From: Nitrosomonas sp. | Lineage (GTDB): Bacteria > Pseudomonadota > Gammaproteobacteria > Burkholderiales > Nitrosomonadaceae | Length of the DNA: 13,553 nucleotides | Assembly (NCBI GenBank): GCA_021774205.1 | Contig: JAJFJI010000042.1 | Span: 1 to 13,553 of the forward strand | Direction: 5' to 3' | In this document: piece after piece, positions 8,567 through 13,553 of the stretch | Numbering within the stretch: position 1 is the stretch's first letter | How the letters are laid out: each line of letters begins with the position of its first letter | Position numbers and translations under genes: made by a program | Notes under the pieces: model-generated | Database searches by the model: none | What the model was told of the DNA's origin: nothing | Seen by the model: the letters and a program-made list of their open reading frames with translations, nothing else

Positions 8567-9304
8567 CTATGACACCGCATGCAGCATCGGCAGATTATCT
8601 GAAACTGCGCTGTTTAATTCATGAAATTCGATGGTGCGTTCGAACGGCGCCACCAGGGAATTATCATGGCTGACAAAAATCAATGTTGCATTGGCATTGT
8701 CACATTCACGGAACAGCAGATCGATAAATGCTGTGCAACGGTCCGCATCCAGCGATGAAGTCGGTTCGTCGGCAATCACCAGCTCCGGTGCACCAATCAA
8801 GGCACGCGCGGCCGCAATACGCTGTTGCTGGCCGACACTGAGTTCGTTCACAGGCTTGTGCAGCACATCGGAATGTGCCATGTCCAGATGATCCAGCAGG
8901 CGTATCGCCTCCTGTTCCAGGCTATCGACCTGTGCCAGCGCCTTGTGCTTGCGCTTGCTGGAAAACTGGCAAGGCAAGATCACGTTCTCGACCACGGACA
9001 GATAAGGGATCAGGTTGAACATCTGAAAAATGAAACCGATGTGATGGGCACGAAAGTGATCACGCTGTGCACTGCCAAGTGCATTCAACTCCTGCCCCAG
9101 TACTTTGAGCATGCCAGACTGGGGCGTGGCGACACCGGCGAGCAGGTTCAACAGGGTCGATTTGCCACTACCGCTGGGGCCGCGCAGAAACACACGCTCA
9201 CCGCGATTGACCTGCAACGAAGCAATCTTTAACACTGTCTGCGCCTCCTTCTTCCAGGCAAAACGCAGGTCAGCAATCTCGATGACTGATGTCTCTTCAG
9301 GCAT
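8567..9304 (-). CDS. MacB/LolD-type ABC transporter ATPase
   Basis: A 245-residue cytoplasmic ATPase with every motif intact: Walker A GPSGSGKST (42-50), Q-loop FQMFNLIPYLSVVENV (93-108; the FNLIP.LSVxENV form is typical of MacB/LolD ATPases), signature LSVGQQQR (155-162), Walker B LVIADE (175-180), D-loop SSLD and switch His 213. It drives the FtsX-type permease immediately downstream. It is the first intact gene of its operon. Upstream lies an amidohydrolase pseudogene rather than the His-rich DUF2796 protein that accompanies related systems. I looked for a Zur-like palindrome upstream of 9304 and found none, so regulation by zinc is not supported by the sequence. Confidence 0.9.
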   Translation of the reverse strand: MPEETSVIEIADLRFAWKKEAQTVLKIASLQVNRGERVFLRGPSGSGKSTLLNLLAGVATPQSGMLKVLGQELNALGSAQRDHFRAHHIGFIFQMFNLIPYLSVVENVILPCQFSSKRKHKALAQVDSLEQEAIRLLDHLDMAHSDVLHKPVNELSVGQQQRIAAARALIGAPELVIADEPTSSLDADRCTAFIDLLFRECDNANATLIFVSHDNSLVAPFERTIEFHELNSAVSDNLPMLHAVS

Positions 9305-9392
9305 TAATATTTACTCAGCCTATATTTCTTGTTTTAAGGATCATAATTTTAACCTACTCCTGTCCTCTTAAGGCATCATTCCCGTTTTTTTG

Positions 9393-9413
9393 AAAAATTC
9401 ACGGCTGAAGCCG
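9393..9413 (-). terminator. Weak terminator-like hairpin after amidohydrolase fragment
   Basis: On the minus strand CGGC-TTCA-GCCG is followed after four bases by a run of five T. It lies at the 3' end of the truncated amidohydrolase frame and overlaps its last codons, upstream of the ATPase operon. The stem is short (four pairs plus a possible fifth), so termination would be weak at best. It may instead mark the junction where foreign or rearranged sequence begins. Confidence 0.25.
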
Positions 9414-9874
9414 CTCTGATTTAACAGCACGTTTAATACCGAGGCTATTACCGGCAATATCACGAATGGTAGTAAAACCACTTCTAAGCAAATATTCGGC
9501 AGCACGTGATGCATGCGCACCCTGGACGTAGGCATCCCAGTTATTACCGGCGTCGGTGCCACCATTCAATGTAAGGTGCTGGTGCATGTCGATCAGACCG
9601 GGTGTCATCGTACCACCCTGGCCATTGATAGTCGTTGCATCAGGCGCCTTGATGCCTTTTGCAATCTTCTTGATCTTGTTTCCTTCAACCAGCACATCGA
9701 CACCTTTTTGCAGTTCTTCACTGTTGCCATCCCAGACATCGACATTGACAATGAGCACCTGTGCTGGTTTGTCTTTAGCAGAGGCTAGTCTTCTGCACTG
9801 GCAGGTGATATTGCCACAGTGACAGCAATGGATGCTGCCAGCAATGTATTGACCATCATTGATCTCGCATTCAT
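9399..9874 (-). pseudogene. Imidazolonepropionase-like amidohydrolase, frameshifted and 3'-truncated
   Basis: The frame opens at 9874 with an AAAGGA ribosome binding site and a good signal peptide (MNARSMMVNTLL, hydrophobic core, SPASA-ED), then hits TAG at 9785-9787. In another frame it resumes at once with SAKDKPAQVLIVNVDVWDG, the EGNKIKKIAKGI strand, and TPGLIDMHQHL, the HxH metal-binding motif of the amidohydrolase superfamily, followed by GFTTIRDIAGNSLGIKRAV. That is the N-terminal third of secreted imidazolonepropionase-like amidohydrolases (usually above 400 residues). The protein stops at 9399, where homology also ends, so the rest of the barrel and its other metal ligands are missing. 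One frameshift near 9787 plus the lost 3' end make it non-functional. It ends 94 bases before the start of the ATPase gene. Confidence 0.75.
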
Positions 9875-9919
9875 TTATTTGTCCTTTCGATGATTAAAAT
9901 GGTTTGGGTATAGGGGGAA

Positions 9920-10073
9920 TAGAGAAAACTAACCCTCTTTCACATCAAACTGAAATTTAATGGAAGCCGGATTGGCAGTCAAATAGATGGATAAGCGATC
10001 AACAAACCACTTATTTTCGACTCAATCAACAAATAACCACCAAACAAGAGAGGAGCATCCTTGAACTCAATTG
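9920..10073 (+). repeat. Dispersed repeat, copy D (divergent, internally deleted)
   Basis: About 154 bases that align with copy A. AGAGAAAACTAACCCTCTTT at the left end corresponds to the A-run and CCCTTTTTT of A, and ATCAAACTG to ATCAAATTG. GCAGTCAAAT, GGATAAGCGATCAACAAA, ACTTATT and ACTCAATCAACA then follow in the order of A's TGTCAAAC, AGATAACCGACCAAAAA, ACTTATT and ACTCAATCAACA. The block around 9980-10032 matches A at roughly 70 percent by hand count. About 35 bases present in A and B are missing before the right end (GGAGCATCC then CTCAATTGG). It lies 46 bases 5' of the amidohydrolase pseudogene. Confidence 0.6.
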
Positions 10074-10146
10074 GGCGCATTTCGGTAAGCCTCACATCAT
10101 TCAATTTGGTTTTCAGGCAAAGGCCTTTCCGCCGTAGTCTCGACGC

Positions 10147-10569
10147 CTATCGGAGCATTTCTGTTCCCGTAACCCGAATGTCGATAAAGCGTGAGCTCAG
10201 GAAGCTGATGACGACAACAACCAAAACGCCAAGTGCGACAGTGATCAAGGAACGTGCAATCTGCGACCAACTGAGATGAATAACACCATAGGATAGCCCC
10301 ATGATAGGCGTCATTAGCGGGGCAATGATCATGGCGCCAATAACCGCCGGCGCACTGTTGGCCAGAAGCCCAAACGTAGCAATGGCGCTTGACAGTATCA
10401 GCAGGAAGAAAAAACTTGTCGAGGGAATGGACGCTGCTTTCATGGTCGTGGCGATTTCTTCTGCCGCCACTCGCGGCTCGACCATCGTCTTCCATTCGCC
10501 GGAGAAACGAGAAAACAAGGCGCGCAAGTAGCGCCAAGCAAGGGTCAACAGCGGCTTAGATTGTTTCAT
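10147..10569 (-). pseudogene. DUF389 membrane protein, N-terminal fragment
   Basis: 140 residues matching the start of the DUF389 core domain. The segments TSFFFLLILSSAIATFGLLANS (about 51-72) and APAVIGAMIIAPLMTPIMGL (73-92) are the family hallmark, with a further membrane segment at about 108-126. The frame stops at RFIDIRVTGTEMLR, where complete relatives continue through several more helices (family members are usually 300-500 residues). The start at 10569 has a G-rich upstream sequence (GGGGGCC) and looks original, so the loss is on the 3' side. Repeat D begins about 70 bases beyond the stop and repeat B ends about 95 bases before the start, so the fragment is bracketed by two copies of the same repeat in direct orientation. 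A short independently folding membrane protein is possible but unlikely. Confidence 0.7.
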
Positions 10570-10663
10570 TGTCCAGGCCCCCGTTTGCTATGCACTGAGT
10601 GATCGTAATCAATAACCCTAATCGCGACAATGCGACTAGAAACAACGTTATTGTAATAACAGG

Positions 10664-10849
10664 TATAAGAAAAAAAACACCCTTTTTCATCAGGGGCCAA
10701 TGTACTTAAAATCCAACATGCTGTCAAACACACCAATAACCGTTTAAACAGTTACTTTTTGCTAGTTCAATGAAACAAAAAATGGCTACGATTTGGATGA
10801 TTATTGTCGTTCCAGGTAAATGACAGCCAAGGAGAATTGCAGCTCAATA
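10664..10849 (+). repeat. Dispersed repeat, copy B
   Basis: About 186 bases; the best match to copy A, sharing 31 of 32 bases at 10698-10729. It contains a 16-base near-palindrome at 10738-10753 (AACCGTTTAAACAGTT, one mismatched pair) at the centre, then GTTACTTTTTG, a TTTTTG/CAAAAA inverted pair, GATTATTGTCGTTCCAGG and CAAGGAGAATTGCAGCTCAA. On its right side, 37 bases away, is the 3' end of an IS91/IS801-type transposase remnant pointing toward it; on its left is the DUF389 fragment. No coding frame in it is convincing. Confidence 0.75.
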
Positions 10850-10886
10850 TTGCTGAGCACCATACAAGACAAGCTATGGACTTGAA

Positions 10887-11063
10887 TCAGACAAGCTCGA
10901 TGAGTTCAGAGCCTTTTGCAGGTGATCGCGGCGGTACCCGGGTGGATAAGCCGAAGTGGCCTAGAATATTGGTGATCACGCTGTATTCCAGGATAGCGGC
11001 GATGATTTTCATCTTTACCCCACAGTCCAGGCGGTGTTCAATGTCGATATCAGTTTGCGAGTA
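10887..11063 (-). pseudogene. IS91/IS801-type transposase, C-terminal remnant
   Basis: A minus-strand frame, opened only by an upstream stop near 11066, gives IEHRLDCGVKMKIIAAI, then VITNILGHFGLSTR and VPPRSPAKGSELIELV before TGA at 10887. This resembles the C-terminal tail of IS91/IS801-type rolling-circle transposases, which reads CxxCGGxMxIIAxI, VIxKILxHLGLPTxAPPRxPAR. Here only one cysteine of the zinc-ribbon pair is left (in LDCGVK) and the HUH/Y2 catalytic domain is absent. The ATG at 11012 would give 41 residues but is probably not a true start. The stop codon is the natural end of the family, so the 3' side is preserved and the 5' side lost. The family call is from recalled motifs. 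Confidence 0.6.
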
Positions 11064-11393
11064 TTATTGACAGATTGCTGTGGGCTTGCTAAATTTCAAC
11101 TTAATAAAAAAAAACGCTTATTTCCCCTATACTCGCAAGAAAGTTGCATTATTTTCGCTACTTGATTGCATTCAGATATAAACGAAAAGTTGTCTTGTAA
11201 CGCTTTCTAATAGTTCGAACAGCAGGCTTGGCTGACGATCTAATACCCTTTGTGCGTTTGATGCAACCCCGATGCGTCGTAGTGTCGTTGCATAGGTTGT
11301 GGTGAAAACTAGACATTGAGTAAATCCGGCCGGTTAAACATGTCAATTACAATAACGCGCCTATCTCAGGAAAAACAAAACAGGGAGATGAAC
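11064..11393. other. Intergenic stretch, no supported gene
   Basis: About 330 bases between the transposase remnant and the plus-strand exported ORF. Frames on both strands are short and give no recognisable protein. The stretch contains a run of nine A at about 11106-11114 and TATACT near 11137, which could serve as a -10 element, but no matching -35 element sits at the right spacing. It must carry whatever promoter drives the plus-strand genes, unless they are read from further left. Confidence 0.5.
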
Positions 11394-11513
11394 ATGGCAA
11401 CATTGTTAATAAGGTCAACGTTACTATCTATTACCTCAGCCGCACTTCTGTCAGGTCGCGCAGAGTACCGTCGTATTGATATTCATGTGGTTGTAACGCA
11501 GCCCACTAATTAG
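11394..11513 (+). CDS. Small exported ORF with a lipobox-like motif lacking Cys
   Basis: 39 residues. The start at 11394 is favoured over the ATG at 11388 because CAGGGAG lies six bases upstream; longer in-frame extension to 11316 adds unlikely sequence. The N-terminus looks like a bacterial lipoprotein signal (MATLLIRSTLL, hydrophobic core, then ALLSGRAEY), but the position where the lipobox Cys should be is Arg 22, encoded by CGC, one base from TGC. The remainder is only RRIDIHVVVTQPTN. It lies 66 bases before the lipoprotein gene on the same strand and may be its small partner or the decayed start of a longer lipoprotein. Not recognised as a named family. Confidence 0.4.
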   Translation: MATLLIRSTLLSITSAALLSGRAEYRRIDIHVVVTQPTN

Positions 11514-11579
11514 CCGACCCTGAAAGAATTCTACATGAAAAATTTTTGGAAAAACACTCGGAATGGCAGGATCGACCCA

Positions 11580-12791
11580 ATGACCAACCATCGCTTGCGA
11601 GGCGTTGCGCTTGGACTCTTCGCCTTGATCATTACCGGGTGCCAGCTTGGCCCCAGCGTTCTGTATAGCGGTTATCCTGAGTATAGCCAAACAATTCGTG
11701 ACATCGAGGATGAGCACATGCTGATGAATCTGGTTCGGCTCCGCTATCTGGAGACCCCGGTCTTCTTGCAGATTTCGAGCATCACGTCCAGCTACAGCGT
11801 GAACGTTGACGCGAGCGCTTCCATCGACGATATTTCGGAAGGTGCGACCTCAAGTGGCGGCGTGGGCACGGGTTACAGTGAGACGCCGACCATCACCTAC
11901 TCGCTTCCGGAAACGCGCGAGTTCTTTGGACGCGTGCTGGCTCCTCTAAGCGCGAGTCAGCTCGGCGTTCTTTCACTCTCTGGTCCTGCGGGTTTCTTGC
12001 GAATAGGCGTGAAGAAGATCAACAGGCTTGCAAACCTCAACATGTACACGGGATGGCAAGCAAAAAAGCCCGCTACCTATGCCGAGTTCGAAGAGGCCCT
12101 CGCACTCATCGAAGAGCTCGAAAAGGAGGGCACCATCGATTTTGCGATCGCTGTGGCATTCATTAAGGCTTCCTCGCCATTTGACAGGCTCGATGATACG
12201 CGAGCCATTCCGGAGGCACAGCAGGCCAATATGGAATTCTACAAGAACGAGAATGGCAAGTGGGTTGCGTACGTCGGCAAGAAGGTCCCGCACCTCCGCT
12301 TCTCGAGCACATCGGACCAATCGCCCAAGGCTCAACGGCTCCGCGAATTGCTGGGGCTTAGCGAGCAACAGTATAGCTTTCCCATTGTCGACGGGGATTT
12401 CGCGTCAACCGAAAAGAAACGCATCGCCGGGAATCAGGTCGCGGCAGCGCTCGATCCGGCAGCGAAATGGGAACAAGTGTCGCTACAAAACCGCTCGATG
12501 GGTGAGATCTTGATGTACGCCTCAAAGAGCGTACAGATCCCAGAGGAGCATGTGGAGGCAGGCCTTACGATAAACGAAAGTGACGCCATGGGCGGTCTCT
12601 TGACCATTCAAAGCTCGAAGACCACGCCTAAAAGCGCCGCGGTCCGAGTACAGCACAAAGGCTACTGGTACTACATTCGGGACAATGATCTCCAGTCAAA
12701 GTTAACGCTTATGCGGCTCAACGTCATGCTTTCGGCCACTGTTGGAACGGTCCCCGGCAGTCAACCAGTCTTGAGTTTGCCAGTCCGGTGA
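11580..12791 (+). CDS. Lipoprotein of uncharacterised family
   Basis: A protein of 403 residues with the start placed at 11580, where MTNHRLRGVALGLFALIITGC forms a textbook lipoprotein signal (lipobox ITGC, Cys 21, Gln at +2); the in-frame ATG at 11535 would put fifteen charged residues ahead of it. After the lipid anchor comes MLMNLVRLRYLETPVFLQIS, then a Ser/Gly/Thr-rich low-complexity stretch, a helical middle, and the tail VQHKGYWYYIRDNDLQSK...PVLSLPVR. The LLNLVRLRYxExPxFL start and WxYIxDxDLxSK...PVLxLPV end recur, as I recall, in uncharacterised lipoproteins of proteobacteria and planctomycetes. No enzyme motif is visible; probably outer-membrane associated. The gene is GC-richer by eye than the flanking operons, runs opposite to them and is bordered by mobile-element debris, all compatible with acquisition by transfer. 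Confidence 0.8.
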   Translation: MTNHRLRGVALGLFALIITGCQLGPSVLYSGYPEYSQTIRDIEDEHMLMNLVRLRYLETPVFLQISSITSSYSVNVDASASIDDISEGATSSGGVGTGYSETPTITYSLPETREFFGRVLAPLSASQLGVLSLSGPAGFLRIGVKKINRLANLNMYTGWQAKKPATYAEFEEALALIEELEKEGTIDFAIAVAFIKASSPFDRLDDTRAIPEAQQANMEFYKNENGKWVAYVGKKVPHLRFSSTSDQSPKAQRLRELLGLSEQQYSFPIVDGDFASTEKKRIAGNQVAAALDPAAKWEQVSLQNRSMGEILMYASKSVQIPEEHVEAGLTINESDAMGGLLTIQSSKTTPKSAAVRVQHKGYWYYIRDNDLQSKLTLMRLNVMLSATVGTVPGSQPVLSLPVR

Positions 12792-12822
12792 TCACTAGGT
12801 TCTAGAAAGCCTGCCAAGTTCA

Positions 12823-13130
12823 TTAGACCATTACAGGATGATGCCAGTCCTGCGGCAGGATTTCATACAAACCGTTAATACGATCATTTTCTTTTCTATT
12901 TGATACAGCTGCTGCAACCTTGAATGCCCACTTCATGAGCCGCGGTTGCGCATGAAATGATTCCCCTGCGCAGGATAGTGGTCGCTGAGCGCGTGCACCT
13001 TGATTGGAATGCCGTTGTCATCGGCCAGCACCAAACCATAACAGGTCTGACCTTCATGCGCGGGCAGAACACAGGCAACTGTAAAAAACAGGGCACAAGA
13101 AAAATAAACCTCTTTTTTAAACAAATTCAA
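12823..13130 (-). pseudogene. Degenerate or two-part locus with signal peptide, unrecognised
   Basis: The first frame (13130 to 12933) encodes MNLFKKEVYFSCALFFTVAC followed by VLPAHEGQTCYGLVLADDNG and IPIKVHALSDHYPAQGNHFM, then stops. Its N-terminus resembles a signal peptide, yet the start codon and first dozen codons lie in the left end of repeat C. A second frame (12936 to 12823) overlaps the stop as ATGA and reads MKWAFKVAAAVSNRKENDRI, NGLYEILPQDWHHPVMV. Either this is one gene broken by a frameshift or two very short coupled frames. The RIxxLxxILPxxW tail faintly recalls IS66-type C-termini, too weak for a call. I do not recognise either part; fusion of a gene fragment to repeat sequence, as at the M3 locus, seems likely. 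Confidence 0.3.
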
Positions 13131-13250
13131 TTTATTAGTGAGTGTTTAAAAGTCACTTTTTTTCGCTTCAAACAACACAGAATGTCAAGAATTTGCATGG
13201 TTTTTGACGTTTCGGACGAATGTCGGCCGGAGAGCCACAGTCAGATTTAA
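13095..13250 (+). repeat. Dispersed repeat, copy C (most diverged)
   Basis: About 156 bases. The left end AAGAAAAATAAACCTCTTTT aligns with the same region of B. After a gap of about 30 bases the centre GTGTTTAAAAGTCACTTTTT aligns with B's CGTTTAAACAGTTACTTTTT. The right half shows AATGTC, ATTTGCATGGTTTTTGACG, TTTCGGACGAATG and GGCCGGAGAGCCACAGTCAG against B's AATGGC, ATTTGGATGATTATTGTCG, TTCCAGGTAAATG and GCCAAGGAGAATTGCAGCTC. The centre is again symmetrical (AGTGA 13137-13141 with TCACT 13153-13157). Similarity is lower than between A and B but co-linear. Confidence 0.5.
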
Positions 13251-13337
13251 CCAACCCTGTAATACAGCTGTCCATTAATACTGCAAAGTCTATATATCAG
13301 AGAAAGCCCTATTGCCCCACTTATTGCTTCGCACCGA

Positions 13338-13553
13338 CTACAACTCCGCTTTTGAACGCTTACCCACGCCTTTATTCTTAGATGTTGGGGCATTCTTCAT
13401 GACGAAGCGGTGACCTTCGATAAGCTTTAGCAGGTCAAAGGAGCTGATGACACCAACAATCTTTTGTTCCTGAGTAACGATAAGGTGGTGGATTTTATGG
13501 TTACGCATTACGCGGGCAGCCACCGACACATCTTCGTATTCTGGGATGGTATA
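13338..13553 (-). CDS. CBS-domain protein, C-terminal part, cut by the window edge
   Basis: The frame runs open from the right edge (YTIPEYEDVSVAARVMRNHK) to a stop at 13338, so the GTG at 13529 is an internal codon and the true start lies outside. Residues IHHLIVTQEQKIVGVISSFDLLKLIEG are the second half of a CBS motif, a module that binds adenosyl ligands and senses energy or nucleotide state. A Lys-rich tail (NAPTSKNKGVGKRSKAEL) follows. What precedes it, whether a second CBS motif alone or a channel, transferase or dehydrogenase domain, cannot be told here. Stand-alone CBS-pair proteins end in this way. It is minus-strand, with repeat C beyond its stop codon. Confidence 0.82.
   Translation of the reverse strand, partial: YTIPEYEDVSVAARVMRNHKIHHLIVTQEQKIVGVISSFDLLKLIEGHRFVMKNAPTSKNKGVGKRSKAEL

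Noticed and set aside
9305..9398. Zur-type operator upstream of the ATPase gene
   Set aside because: No palindrome resembling the gammaproteobacterial Zur box (GAAATGTTATA type) was found on either strand.
10647..10660. GTTATTGTAATAAC palindrome as an operator for the DUF389 gene
   Set aside because: Short, AT-rich and about 80 bases upstream of a truncated gene; easily due to chance.
10804..11070. Plus-strand 88-codon frame over repeat B and the transposase tail
   Set aside because: It begins inside the repeat and opposes the minus-strand transposase homology; no signal of its own.
12028..12513. 161-codon plus-strand frame inside the lipoprotein gene
   Set aside because: Arg/Ser-rich product typical of an out-of-frame shadow of a GC-rich gene; the lipoprotein frame has the signal peptide and conserved motifs.
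12848..12860. Perfect TCCTGC/GCAGGA palindrome after the lipoprotein gene as its terminator
   Set aside because: Loop of a single base and only three following T residues; it also falls within the minus-strand frame at 12823-12936, so it is probably incidental.
6031..13250. Repeats as integron attC sites with gene cassettes
   Set aside because: No paired GTTRRRY/RYYYAAC core sites with the spacing of attC, and the enclosed genes are fragments of ordinary chromosomal families rather than complete cassettes.
6031..13250. CRISPR array
   Set aside because: Four copies kilobases apart, long and divergent; no short regularly spaced repeats anywhere in the window and no cas genes.

Overview
The window looks like a piece of a gammaproteobacterial chromosome of moderate GC. 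This rests on the operon types, a lipobox oligopeptide-binding protein, a MacB-type ABC system linked to a DUF3299 protein, and general protein similarity; no marker gene fixes the genus. Two intact minus-strand operons sit in a landscape of truncated genes, transposase remnants and a dispersed repeat that I do not recognise from any named family.

Layout, left to right. 1-346 holds no convincing gene, only an inverted repeat. 347-612 (+) is a frameshifted C-terminal remnant of an IS110-type transposase. 631-5716 (-) is a complete oligopeptide ABC importer read right to left: lipoprotein binding protein, permease B, permease C and a fused double ATPase. Directly upstream (5720-6100) is the C-terminal end of an M3-family oligopeptidase whose 5' part is replaced by repeat copy A (6031-6217). 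6383-9304 (-) is a second transport unit: MacB/LolD-type ATPase, FtsX-type permease with a His-rich periplasmic loop, and an exported DUF3299 protein. It resembles the zinc-regulated zrg locus of Vibrio. Further right are an amidohydrolase pseudogene (9399-9874), repeat D (9920-10073), an N-terminal fragment of a DUF389 membrane protein (10147-10569), repeat B (10664-10849) and the tail of an IS91/IS801-type transposase (10887-11063).

11394-12791 is the only plus-strand block with intact-looking genes: a 39-codon exported ORF whose lipobox cysteine is apparently replaced by arginine, then a complete lipoprotein of a recognisable but uncharacterised family, GC-richer by eye than its surroundings. 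A degenerate minus-strand locus (12823-13130), repeat C (13095-13250) and the 3' end of a CBS-domain gene (13338 to the window edge) close the window.

How the parts fit. The importer and the former M3 peptidase make sense as uptake plus degradation of oligopeptides, but the peptidase is broken. The second operon is probably a metal-linked envelope transport system lacking its usual His-rich DUF2796 partner in this window. The most notable signal is the 150-190 bp repeat present four times in one orientation, each copy lying 5' of a minus-strand gene or gene fragment. Copy B lies directly beyond the 3' end of the IS91-type transposase remnant, so the repeats may be terminal segments of a decayed rolling-circle element.
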